A stretch of 26,438 nucleotides of DNA from CAG-582 sp964636965 (lineage in GTDB: Bacteria > Bacillota_I > Bacilli_A > RF39 > UBA660), in contig CAZWST010000018.1 of NCBI GenBank assembly GCA_964636965.1, forward strand, positions 1-26,438. Reading direction: 5' to 3'. The position numbers and the translations under genes were made by a program. Position 1 is the first letter of the stretch; the number at the start of each line of letters is the position of its first letter. A model generated the notes under the pieces. The model saw only the letters and a program-made list of their open reading frames with translations, did not search any database and was not told the origin of the DNA. Positions 16,149 through 22,060 of this stretch are shown one piece after another.

Positions 16149-16160
16149 TAAGTTGCTTTT
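16137..16160. terminator. Shared convergent terminator (pseudouridine synthase / YozG-like regulator)
   Basis: AAAAGCAACT (16137-16146) pairs with AGTTGCTTTT (16151-16160) over a four-base loop, with A and T runs giving U-tails in both directions. Both stop codons overlap the structure. Confidence 0.85.
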
Positions 16161-16393
16161 TATAATAGACCTTTAATGTCGTCTTCTTTATATTCCAAAA
16201 TATCTCCAGGCTGACACTTAAGAGTACTGCATATTTTCTCTAACGTTGAAAATCTAATTGCTTTAACTTTTCCTGTTTTTAAGTTGGACATATTAGCTTC
16301 AGTAATACCAACATTTTGTGCAAGTTCTTTAAGCGATATTTTTCTATCAGCCATAACTCGATCAAGTCTTAAAACAACACCCATATTAACCAT
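16160..16393 (-). CDS. YozG-like Cro/C1-type HTH regulator
   Basis: This is a 77-residue single-domain DNA-binding protein. The helix-turn-helix covers about residues 19-40 (ISLKELAQNVGITEANMSNL). It is followed by KTGKVKAIRFSTLEKIC and the family ending CQPGDILEY, the signature of the small YozG group of regulators. These genes often sit beside a small membrane protein. Here the nearest small membrane protein (16737) is separated by one gene. The start is uncertain: ATG 16393 lies only two bases from AAAGG, while ATG 16384 lies eleven bases away, giving 74 residues. The target is unknown. Confidence 0.88.
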   Translation of the reverse strand: MVNMGVVLRLDRVMADRKISLKELAQNVGITEANMSNLKTGKVKAIRFSTLEKICSTLKCQPGDILEYKEDDIKGLL

Positions 16394-16409
16394 AGCCTTT
16401 CTATATTTA

Positions 16410-16437
16410 ATTATAACATATAATTACTGATAATCAA
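16410..16437 (-). promoter_or_regulatory. Promoter of the YozG-like gene
   Basis: Reading minus, TTGATT (16437-16432), a 16-base spacer and TATAAT (16415-16410), with TG one base before the -10. Confidence 0.55.
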
Positions 16438-16439
16438 TA

Positions 16440-16697
16440 TTATTTTTTGAAGTTCTCATAATAATTTCTTTCAGCTAATGCATCAATCACATTTGTTAAA
16501 ACATCATCATTAATTTCATCTTCAATGTTCTCTAAATCATAAAGTAAATCGTTTAAAGAATTATATTTCATACAATCAATATCGTAAGATTTTAATATAT
16601 CTATTTCTTCTTGTGATAAATAAAGGTTACTCCCATTTACTTTTTTCTTCATAGTATATTCAGGATTTATTTCTACGTCTATTTTACTTAAGTCCAT
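16440..16697 (-). CDS. Small acidic hypothetical protein
   Basis: This is an 85-residue soluble, acidic protein (many Asp and Glu; NDLLYDLENIEDEINDD in the middle). No family is recognised. The start is firm: GGGTGAT is four bases before the ATG, and an extended -10 (TGGTATAAT) lies 15 bases before it. No hairpin is seen at its 3' end, so transcripts may run on into the YozG-like regulator gene. No catalytic or metal motif is visible. Confidence 0.7.
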   Translation of the reverse strand: MDLSKIDVEINPEYTMKKKVNGSNLYLSQEEIDILKSYDIDCMKYNSLNDLLYDLENIEDEINDDVLTNVIDALAERNYYENFKK

Positions 16698-16712
16698 TTA
16701 ATCACCCACATA

Positions 16713-16721
16713 ATTATACCA
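16713..16721 (-). promoter_or_regulatory. Promoter fused to the preceding terminator
   Basis: Reading minus, TGGTATAAT (16721-16713) begins two bases after the terminator U-run. The arrangement is the same as at addB. The expected start site (about 16706) is at the ribosome site. Confidence 0.55.
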
Positions 16722-16722
16722 C

Positions 16723-16745
16723 AAAAAAGGACATTTTTAATGTCC
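16723..16745 (-). terminator. Terminator of the tail-anchored membrane protein gene
   Basis: Reading minus, GGACATT (16745-16739) pairs with AATGTCC (16735-16729) over a three-base loop, followed by six U. The stop codon is in the hairpin. Confidence 0.85.
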
Positions 16746-17069
16746 GATAAAACTCATTAAGTCAACAGTATTTAAAAAATAATATCCAGCGATAACAATA
16801 ACAATAAAGATTAGTATAAAGAATAATACAGGGATAAAATCTTTAATTGAAATATTGTTTTTTTCGGATTTATCAGTTTTTTCTACAACATTTTCTTTTA
16901 TTTCCTCGGGGATTTCTTCTTGAATAGGTATCTCATTTGTGTTTATTAATTCTTCATCGGTATCATAATACTTTTCTCCATGAACACTAATTAATATTTT
17001 TTCTATTTCATCGTCAAAATTTGGGACCAATTTATTATTAGCATCAAATAATTTAACACTAGTATTCAT
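16737..17069 (-). CDS. Tail-anchored membrane protein of unknown function
   Basis: This 111-residue protein has a polar, acidic N-terminal region (about 1-70, Glu/Asn-rich) and one membrane segment near the C-terminus (about 77-99, FIPVLFFILIFIVIVIAGYYF), with a short tail after it. There is no N-terminal signal, so the bulk should face the cytoplasm. The open frame reaches ATG 17102, but the promoter's expected start site (about 17086) lies inside that extension. AGGGTG is six bases before ATG 17069, so the shorter form is preferred. No family is recognised. It is divergent from the operon at 17197. Confidence 0.68.
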   Translation of the reverse strand: MNTSVKLFDANNKLVPNFDDEIEKILISVHGEKYYDTDEELINTNEIPIQEEIPEEIKENVVEKTDKSEKNNISIKDFIPVLFFILIFIVIVIAGYYFLNTVDLMSFIGH

Positions 17070-17092
17070 ATGCATCACCCTTCTACTTTTTA

Positions 17093-17121
17093 ATAGTAAC
17101 ACATAAAAATGATAAATACAA
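17093..17121 (-). promoter_or_regulatory. Promoter of the tail-anchored protein gene
   Basis: Reading minus, TTGTAT (17121-17116), a 17-base spacer and TACTAT (17098-17093), with TG one base before the -10. Confidence 0.5.
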
Positions 17122-17143
17122 CTTTAAAAATATACCCAATTTC

Positions 17144-17172
17144 TTTACATGGCTAACCATTTTTGCTATAAT
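17144..17172 (+). promoter_or_regulatory. Promoter of the mTERF-like operon
   Basis: TTTACA (17144-17149), a 17-base spacer and TATAAT (17167-17172) with TG one base upstream make one of the strongest promoters in the window. The spacer contains ATGG-CTAA-CCAT (17149-17160), a short interrupted palindrome that might be an operator. AGGAGG (17183-17188) precedes the ATG. Confidence 0.75.
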
Positions 17173-17196
17173 TTATAATAATAGGAGGTATATATA

Positions 17197-18375
17197 ATGG
17201 AATCAATAGAAACTAAAAAAAGTATTGAAGCCTTTTTAAGTGAACTAAAGAATCGTATTGAATTATTATCAGGAAAAAAAGTCTCTGAAAATATTAATAA
17301 TTCTAAAATAGATGAAATTAATAAAATACTAAAACATTATAATATCTCCACAGATGTTGAAATAACTGCTCGTTCTTTAATGAATGTAGATAAAAAAGAT
17401 ATCCGTCTTTTACTATCTTACGTTGGTCAAAATAATGATTCAATAGACTATATGATGAGTAAAGTTGATGAATATTATGAAAATATTGCAAATATCATAA
17501 ATAAATATATTTGTGATTTTATAAGTATTGGTACTAACCAAACTCAGATGTTCAATGAGAAAATCACACTTTATCAAAAGTATATAGATTTATTTGAGAA
17601 ATCTTCTTTTGAAGAACCTTTTTCAGAAATAAATGAAATATCTAGAGTTATGTCAGAAATTGGTTTACTTGATGAAGATAAGTGGAGAATACTAGATTAT
17701 ATTGCTAAAGGAAATAATGTTGCTGTTGAAGATGAAGATATAAATGCTAGCCTTATAATTTCTCGTGAATATGATAAAATATCAAGTTATTTTGAAAATC
17801 AAGAATTGATGGGGATAGTAAAATCTTCATTAGAGGATATAGAAGTAGATATAGATACAATACCAACTATAGCAGCAAGTATAGCCGAAAAAACAGGTGT
17901 TGCTGTGAGTATTATGACAAATATTATAACGATTATAATAGCTTCAAACTTAGAAGATAGATATTCACAATGTTCAAATCAAAAAGACCGCGATGAATTA
18001 GATGAAATTATTTCTACAGTCTTAAATAATATTAAACCAATACATGATAGTGTCTACTATGAAGCATTGGATATAAAAAATGAAAAGCTAGACTTTTATT
18101 ATAATTCTATAGAACAAGGAATAAGTGAAAAAGATTTTAAAGAATATGCAGATTTAACACTGGCTGAAATTGAAAAAATAACAAATTCAAGAGAATCAGC
18201 AATAGATTTAAAAGAGTTATCTGTTTTAAAACCAATATTTGAAACACTTGAAACAATAGATTCACTTGATTTTGATAGCCAGGAGTATCAAAAAGCAATT
18301 AATATCTTGAAAAAACTAAATGAACAATATAAACTATTAGAAGAGAAAAAGAAGACAAAAGAAAAGATAAACTAG
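17197..18375 (+). CDS. Helical protein of unknown function, first gene of mTERF-like operon
   Basis: I do not recognise this 392-residue protein. It is predominantly helical and acidic, rich in Ile, Glu, Asp, Lys and Asn, with several likely coiled-coil stretches. The clearest is the Lys/Glu-rich C-terminus (about 360-392, ending KLLEEKKKTKEKIN). One hydrophobic stretch at about 234-250 (GVAVSIMTNIITIIIA) could be a buried or amphipathic helix, but it lacks a clear membrane-anchor context. No signal peptide, metal site or nucleotide-binding loop is seen. The ATG has a perfect AGGAGG eight bases upstream. The next gene starts 13 bases after its stop, so the products are probably made together, perhaps as partners. 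Confidence 0.8.
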   Translation: MESIETKKSIEAFLSELKNRIELLSGKKVSENINNSKIDEINKILKHYNISTDVEITARSLMNVDKKDIRLLLSYVGQNNDSIDYMMSKVDEYYENIANIINKYICDFISIGTNQTQMFNEKITLYQKYIDLFEKSSFEEPFSEINEISRVMSEIGLLDEDKWRILDYIAKGNNVAVEDEDINASLIISREYDKISSYFENQELMGIVKSSLEDIEVDIDTIPTIAASIAEKTGVAVSIMTNIITIIIASNLEDRYSQCSNQKDRDELDEIISTVLNNIKPIHDSVYYEALDIKNEKLDFYYNSIEQGISEKDFKEYADLTLAEIEKITNSRESAIDLKELSVLKPIFETLETIDSLDFDSQEYQKAINILKKLNEQYKLLEEKKKTKEKIN

Positions 18376-18388
18376 GAGTTGAAGAAGA

Positions 18389-19774
18389 ATGGATGAGGGG
18401 AAAAAATTATTATCTTCAATTATTGAAGATAGATTATCTAAATTATCTAAAATAACTTATGATGATATGATGATAGATAATATAAATATTAAAGATTTAT
18501 TAACTCGTATAAATGAAGATGTTAATAATTTTTATGAAGTTACTGATTCTATGATTAATGAGGTAGCTAATTTAGCTAGTGTAAAAGATATAGATACATT
18601 TAAAATAAATGTCCGTAGTGCAAGAGACTTACTCATTGGCAAGAAAGAATATAATCTTAATGTTCGCTTAACTCAAGAACATACAGAAGCTATAAATGCT
18701 TTTAAAAAGATTTTAGATAAGAAAATAAAATCTCTTAATCCAGATGTCTTAGATAAAGATAAGTATGAATCTAGATTATTTGAGTTACAAAAACAAGTAA
18801 ATAGCAACTTTTTAATTAATGATTTAGAAATGGTAAATCAAGTTGTACATGATTATGACAGTGCTAACTATGATAAAAATATGTTAGTCATTATGAAATA
18901 CATTAACGATTTAAATATTAACTTAATAAAAGCTAAAAAAAGAAATGCCCCAATATTTGATATTCAAATGATAAGGAGGCCAAAAATGGATCCAATTATA
19001 AAAGATATATTAAAAAGATTAGATATTAAAACAAAGGAAATACCAAATATTTTATTAAGTGAACTAAAGAAATGTAATGCCGAAGAGGTTGAACAGACTT
19101 ATAAACTAGTTAAAAAGAATAAAGCTGAAAATGGAGGAATTCTTCATTTCATTGAAAAAGATAATATTGTTGGAAGACTTGTACTTTTATTATTTGCAAC
19201 AGAAGAATCAATTTCTAATGTTGTTAATAGTTTAAAAGATGAAAATGACATAGTAAATATTCCATTATTAAAATTAATAGTTAATAAAATTCCATCAGTA
19301 TTCTTATGTAAGACTAATACATACTATCAATCTAAATACTATGATTATATGAATAATTTAGAATTACTAAAAAGTAACAATGTTAATTATGTAACTTTAA
19401 TAAAAAGAAATCCAATATTTATGTTAATAGATCATAAAACTTTAGATTATACAATAGATTATCTATCTAAACTAGGTGCTAATAAAAAAGATGTTATTAA
19501 TAGATGTTATAAAACTTTATCTATAAACCCTTCTTTATTAATTGATAACATTGAAATAATGAAGAAACATAATATTAACCTTGCTGATTTCTTTAATGAA
19601 AATAATACAAATTATAATTTATTAAAAATGGGTTCTCTTGATAAGAAACTTAATGTAATTAAAATAATTAGCAGTGTTGATTTATCAAATATAGATGAAC
19701 TTAATAAATTTATAATCGCGAAAGTCTATAAAGAAAGTAAAACAGGTTATATTAACTGGGGTGAATTAAAATGA
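18389..19774 (+). CDS. Two-part helical protein with mTERF-like repeats
   Basis: This 461-residue protein is not assigned to a known family. Residues 1-199 are helical and coiled-coil-like. Residues 200-461 carry at least three related helical repeats centred on a proline: LLKLIVNKIPSVFLCK (Pro302), YVTLIKRNPIFMLID (Pro342) and INRCYKTLSINPSLLIDN (Pro381). The prolines are 40 and 39 residues apart. A preceding segment of the type LSKLGANKKDV recalls the LxxLG...V...P.LL pattern of mTERF proteins. Those are helical solenoids that bind nucleic acid and are best known from mitochondria and plastids. Met200 has a perfect in-frame AGGAGG in front (18974), so a 262-residue C-terminal form may also be made. 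The stop TGA overlaps the next start (ATGA). The mTERF comparison is from pattern only. Confidence 0.78.
   Translation: MDEGKKLLSSIIEDRLSKLSKITYDDMMIDNINIKDLLTRINEDVNNFYEVTDSMINEVANLASVKDIDTFKINVRSARDLLIGKKEYNLNVRLTQEHTEAINAFKKILDKKIKSLNPDVLDKDKYESRLFELQKQVNSNFLINDLEMVNQVVHDYDSANYDKNMLVIMKYINDLNINLIKAKKRNAPIFDIQMIRRPKMDPIIKDILKRLDIKTKEIPNILLSELKKCNAEEVEQTYKLVKKNKAENGGILHFIEKDNIVGRLVLLLFATEESISNVVNSLKDENDIVNIPLLKLIVNKIPSVFLCKTNTYYQSKYYDYMNNLELLKSNNVNYVTLIKRNPIFMLIDHKTLDYTIDYLSKLGANKKDVINRCYKTLSINPSLLIDNIEIMKKHNINLADFFNENNTNYNLLKMGSLDKKLNVIKIISSVDLSNIDELNKFIIAKVYKESKTGYINWGELK
18974..18988 (+). promoter_or_regulatory. Internal in-frame ribosome site and start codon
   Basis: AGGAGG (18974-18979), a six-base spacer and ATG (18986-18988) lie inside the 18389 gene, in its reading frame, at residue 200. 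The site is formed by two adjacent AGG arginine codons, which are uncommon in this AT-rich window where AGA dominates. It would start translation exactly at the beginning of the repeat domain. Confidence 0.55.
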
Positions 19775-20070
19775 TAGAGTACATTAAAGAGTATGGTGTT
19801 ACTAGTATGGATTATGATTATATCTTAAGTAACATTTCCAAAGATATACTAGACTTAATGGTTTTAACTGAAAACAGTGTAAGAGAAGTATTAGATTATT
19901 ATAATACGATAGGTTTATCAGAATCAGTTGGTAAAATAATCATTAAAAGACCTGATTTAGTAATAATAGATATAGATGTTTTAAAAGAATTGATAAGTAA
20001 AATAGAAATTAAGACATTTGTTAACATCGTAAAATCTTCTATTGATGATTTAATTATTCTAGGAATATAA
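19771..20070 (+). CDS. Small mTERF-like repeat protein
   Basis: This 99-residue protein starts in a four-base ATGA overlap with the upstream gene and has GGGGTGA seven bases before its ATG, so it is translationally coupled. It contains the same kind of repeat as its neighbour: VLDYYNTIGLSESV followed by IIIKRPDLVIID (Pro61). It looks like one or two further repeats of the solenoid carried on a separate chain. Either an ancestral longer protein was split here, or two subunits assemble. No other domain is seen. The operon ends at the UUCG-loop terminator just after its stop. Confidence 0.72.
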   Translation: MIEYIKEYGVTSMDYDYILSNISKDILDLMVLTENSVREVLDYYNTIGLSESVGKIIIKRPDLVIIDIDVLKELISKIEIKTFVNIVKSSIDDLIILGI

Positions 20071-20092
20071 AATAGCTTCGGCTATTTTTTTT
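20070..20092 (+). terminator. Terminator of the mTERF-like operon
   Basis: AAATAGC (20070-20076), the stable tetraloop TTCG, then GCTATTT (20081-20087) and a T-run to 20092. It starts at the last base of the stop codon. Confidence 0.92.
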
Positions 20093-20093
20093 C

Positions 20094-20122
20094 TTGTATT
20101 AATAAATAAATTTTGTTATACT
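20094..20122 (+). promoter_or_regulatory. tRNA-Glu promoter
   Basis: TTGTAT (20094-20099), a 17-base spacer and TATACT (20117-20122) with TG one base upstream. The start site is expected about 14 bases before the mature tRNA. Confidence 0.65.
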
Positions 20123-20142
20123 CTTAATGTATTAATTTAATT

Positions 20143-20219
20143 GGTCTGTTGGTGAAGCGGTCTAACACATAACCCTCTCAAGGTTACATACATGGGTTCA
20201 AATCCCATACAGATCACCA
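20143..20219 (+). tRNA. tRNA-Glu (anticodon CUC)
   Basis: The cloverleaf is complete. The acceptor stem GGTCTGT (20143-20149) pairs with ACAGATC (20209-20215, one G-T pair). The D stem is GTG/CAC (20152-20154, 20166-20168). The anticodon stem is TAACC/GGTTA (20170-20174, 20182-20186) with loop CTCTCAA. The T stem is ATGGG/CCCAT with loop TTCAAAT. Discriminator A and an encoded CCA follow. Anticodon CUC (20177-20179) reads GAG (Glu). Confidence 0.95.
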
Positions 20220-20230
20220 TTTTAGTTAAT

Positions 20231-20256
20231 AAAGTCCTTTTTAAGGACTTTTTATT
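20231..20256 (+). terminator. tRNA-Glu terminator
   Basis: AAAGTCCTT (20231-20239) pairs with AAGGACTTT (20243-20251) over a three-base loop, followed by a T-rich run. Confidence 0.85.
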
Positions 20257-20279
20257 TTTATTTTTTACTCTAAAAAATT

Positions 20280-20308
20280 TTTACATCTAAGTTGAACTAG
20301 TGTATAAT
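20280..20308 (+). promoter_or_regulatory. Promoter of the tagO-like gene
   Basis: TTTACA (20280-20285), a 17-base spacer and TATAAT (20303-20308). The ATG is only 18 bases after the -10, with AGGAGTGAT as ribosome site. Confidence 0.75.
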
Positions 20309-20326
20309 TAATTTAGGAGTGATAAT

Positions 20327-21382
20327 ATGAATATATTTAAACTAACGGTTAATAATTACAACATATTTTGGATAATATTAGTATGTTTTCTATCAGGAGT
20401 AATTTTAACTCCAATAGTAAAAAAGATTGCTTTTCATATTGGTGCAGTTGATAAACCAGATAATAAAAGAAAAGTACATCATAAAATAATGCCTAGATTA
20501 GGAGGACTAGCAATATTCTTATCTTTCTTAATAGGCTATATGTTATTTGCTCCAAAAACAACACAAATGTTATCAGTCCTTATTGGTGGATTTATAATTA
20601 TACTTGTTGGAATATGCGATGATATCAATTCTTTAAAACCATCTTATAAGTTTATTGGTCAAATAATTGCGGCAAGCATTGTAGTTTTTTATGGCAATAT
20701 AGCATTCAACGATATGGTTATATTTGGTATTCAATTTAAGTTCGGTGCATTTGCCTATCCATTAGCTGTAATATTTATTGTAGCTATCATGAACGCGATT
20801 AACTTTGTTGATGGACTAGACGGATTAGCTGCTGGAACTTCAACAATCTATTTTATTACTATTGCAATAATTGGATACATAATGAATCGCTTGGGTGGCT
20901 TGGATGTAATATTATGTTTAATCATGATTGGTTCATGTTTGGGATTTTTAGTATATAATTTTGCACCAGCATCAATTTTCATGGGAGATGCAGGAAGTAT
21001 GTTCTTGGGCTTTATAATCTCGATAATTGCACTATTAGGATTTAAGACAGCTACTATCACATCGTTAATAATTCCATTATTATTATTATTTGAGCCTATC
21101 TTAGATACAGCACTAGCAATACTAAGAAGAATAATTAAAGGTGAAAGTGTTTCGTCTGCTGATAGACAACATCTTCATCACCAATTCTTAAAAAGAACTA
21201 AGTCAGTAAGAACTTCTGTACTTATCATGTATGGAATAAATGCCTTATTTGCAACAGTATCAATTTTTTATACACTTGGAGATAAAAAAATAAGTATGAT
21301 CCTTTACGGAGCACTTCTACTTCTTTTTGTAATATTAGTGTTAAAAACAGATATTTTATTTGAACATGACAATAAAAAGTAG
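20327..21382 (+). CDS. tagO: Undecaprenyl-phosphate GlcNAc-1-phosphate transferase (TagO/WecA family)
   Basis: This 351-residue polytopic membrane enzyme moves GlcNAc-1-phosphate (or a related sugar phosphate) from UDP-sugar to undecaprenyl phosphate. That is the first step of wall teichoic acid or other surface-polymer synthesis. About ten membrane segments are visible. The cytoplasmic motifs are intact: HHKIMPRLGG (51-60), CDDINSLKP with Asp98 and Asp99, NFVDGLDGLAAG (159-170), FMGDAGSMFLG (218-228) and RQHLHHQFL (280-288). The HLHH form and length fit TagO/WecA better than MraY. No teichoic-acid genes adjoin it. The HAD gene downstream starts eight bases after its stop, so they share an mRNA. 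The choice of TagO over another member of the family is inference. Confidence 0.9.
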   Translation: MNIFKLTVNNYNIFWIILVCFLSGVILTPIVKKIAFHIGAVDKPDNKRKVHHKIMPRLGGLAIFLSFLIGYMLFAPKTTQMLSVLIGGFIIILVGICDDINSLKPSYKFIGQIIAASIVVFYGNIAFNDMVIFGIQFKFGAFAYPLAVIFIVAIMNAINFVDGLDGLAAGTSTIYFITIAIIGYIMNRLGGLDVILCLIMIGSCLGFLVYNFAPASIFMGDAGSMFLGFIISIIALLGFKTATITSLIIPLLLLFEPILDTALAILRRIIKGESVSSADRQHLHHQFLKRTKSVRTSVLIMYGINALFATVSIFYTLGDKKISMILYGALLLLFVILVLKTDILFEHDNKK

Positions 21383-21390
21383 GTGAATTT

Positions 21391-21951
21391 ATGAAAGTAA
21401 ATTTATACGATTTTGATAATACAATATACAAAGGTGATTCATCAACAGATTTTTTCTTTTATGCAATGATGAAATATCCACGTATTTTTAAATATATACC
21501 TAAAATAGCCTTTAATGCTATTCTTTATAAATTTAAAAAACTTAGTAAGACCCAATTTAAAGAAAAAATATTTTCATTTCTAAATGAAGTTAATGATGTC
21601 GATTCTTTAGTAGAAGAATTTTGGGATACTCATAAATGTTATATAAAAGATTTCTATAATTCAAAAAAGCATAATAAAGATATAATAATATCCGCATCTC
21701 CAGAGTTTTTATTGGCACCAATTTGTAAATATCTAAAAGTATTTGATCTTATTGCAAGTGATGTTGATAAAAAAACTGGTAAATTTAAAGGTTTAAATTG
21801 CTATGGACGTGAAAAAATTAAACGATTAAATAAAAAGTATGAAAATGTCGAAGTAATGGAAGCTTATTCAGATAGTATAAGTGATACACCAATGTTAGAA
21901 ATAGCAGACAAACCTTACATAGTAAAAGGAAATAGAATAACTGATTTTTAA
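21391..21951 (+). CDS. HAD-superfamily phosphatase (subfamily IB-like)
   Basis: This 186-residue protein has the four HAD motifs: DFDNT (7-11; Asp7 nucleophile, Asp9 acid/base), SAS (101-103), Lys142, and DSISD (161-165). The helical cap between residues about 18 and 90 and the wording SASPEFLLAP match the IB subgroup of phosphoserine-phosphatase-like enzymes. It has no membrane segment. The substrate is unknown. Its position directly behind the TagO-like gene (ribosome site TAGGTGA overlapping that stop) suggests a phosphate-ester step in envelope or lipid-carrier metabolism, but this is inference. It ends at the terminator at 21984. Confidence 0.87.
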   Translation: MKVNLYDFDNTIYKGDSSTDFFFYAMMKYPRIFKYIPKIAFNAILYKFKKLSKTQFKEKIFSFLNEVNDVDSLVEEFWDTHKCYIKDFYNSKKHNKDIIISASPEFLLAPICKYLKVFDLIASDVDKKTGKFKGLNCYGREKIKRLNKKYENVEVMEAYSDSISDTPMLEIADKPYIVKGNRITDF

Positions 21952-21983
21952 AATTAGAATATATACAATAAAATAAATATAAT

Positions 21984-22010
21984 AATAGAATAAATTTATT
22001 CTATTTTTTT
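21984..22010 (+). terminator. Terminator of the tagO-like / HAD operon
   Basis: AATAGAATAAA (21984-21994) is the complement of TTTATTCTATT (21995-22005), followed by a T-run. The innermost bases form the loop. Confidence 0.75.
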
Positions 22011-22060
22011 TATGCTTTTTAAGTTATAATACAACGCATGTAGTACTGAAAGGAGAGCAT

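Noticed and set aside
18389..20070. Mycoplasma-type code with TGA as Trp, fusing the two repeat genes
   Set aside because: Reading through TGA at 19772 does not put the two genes in one frame, and Trp is TGG throughout the window.
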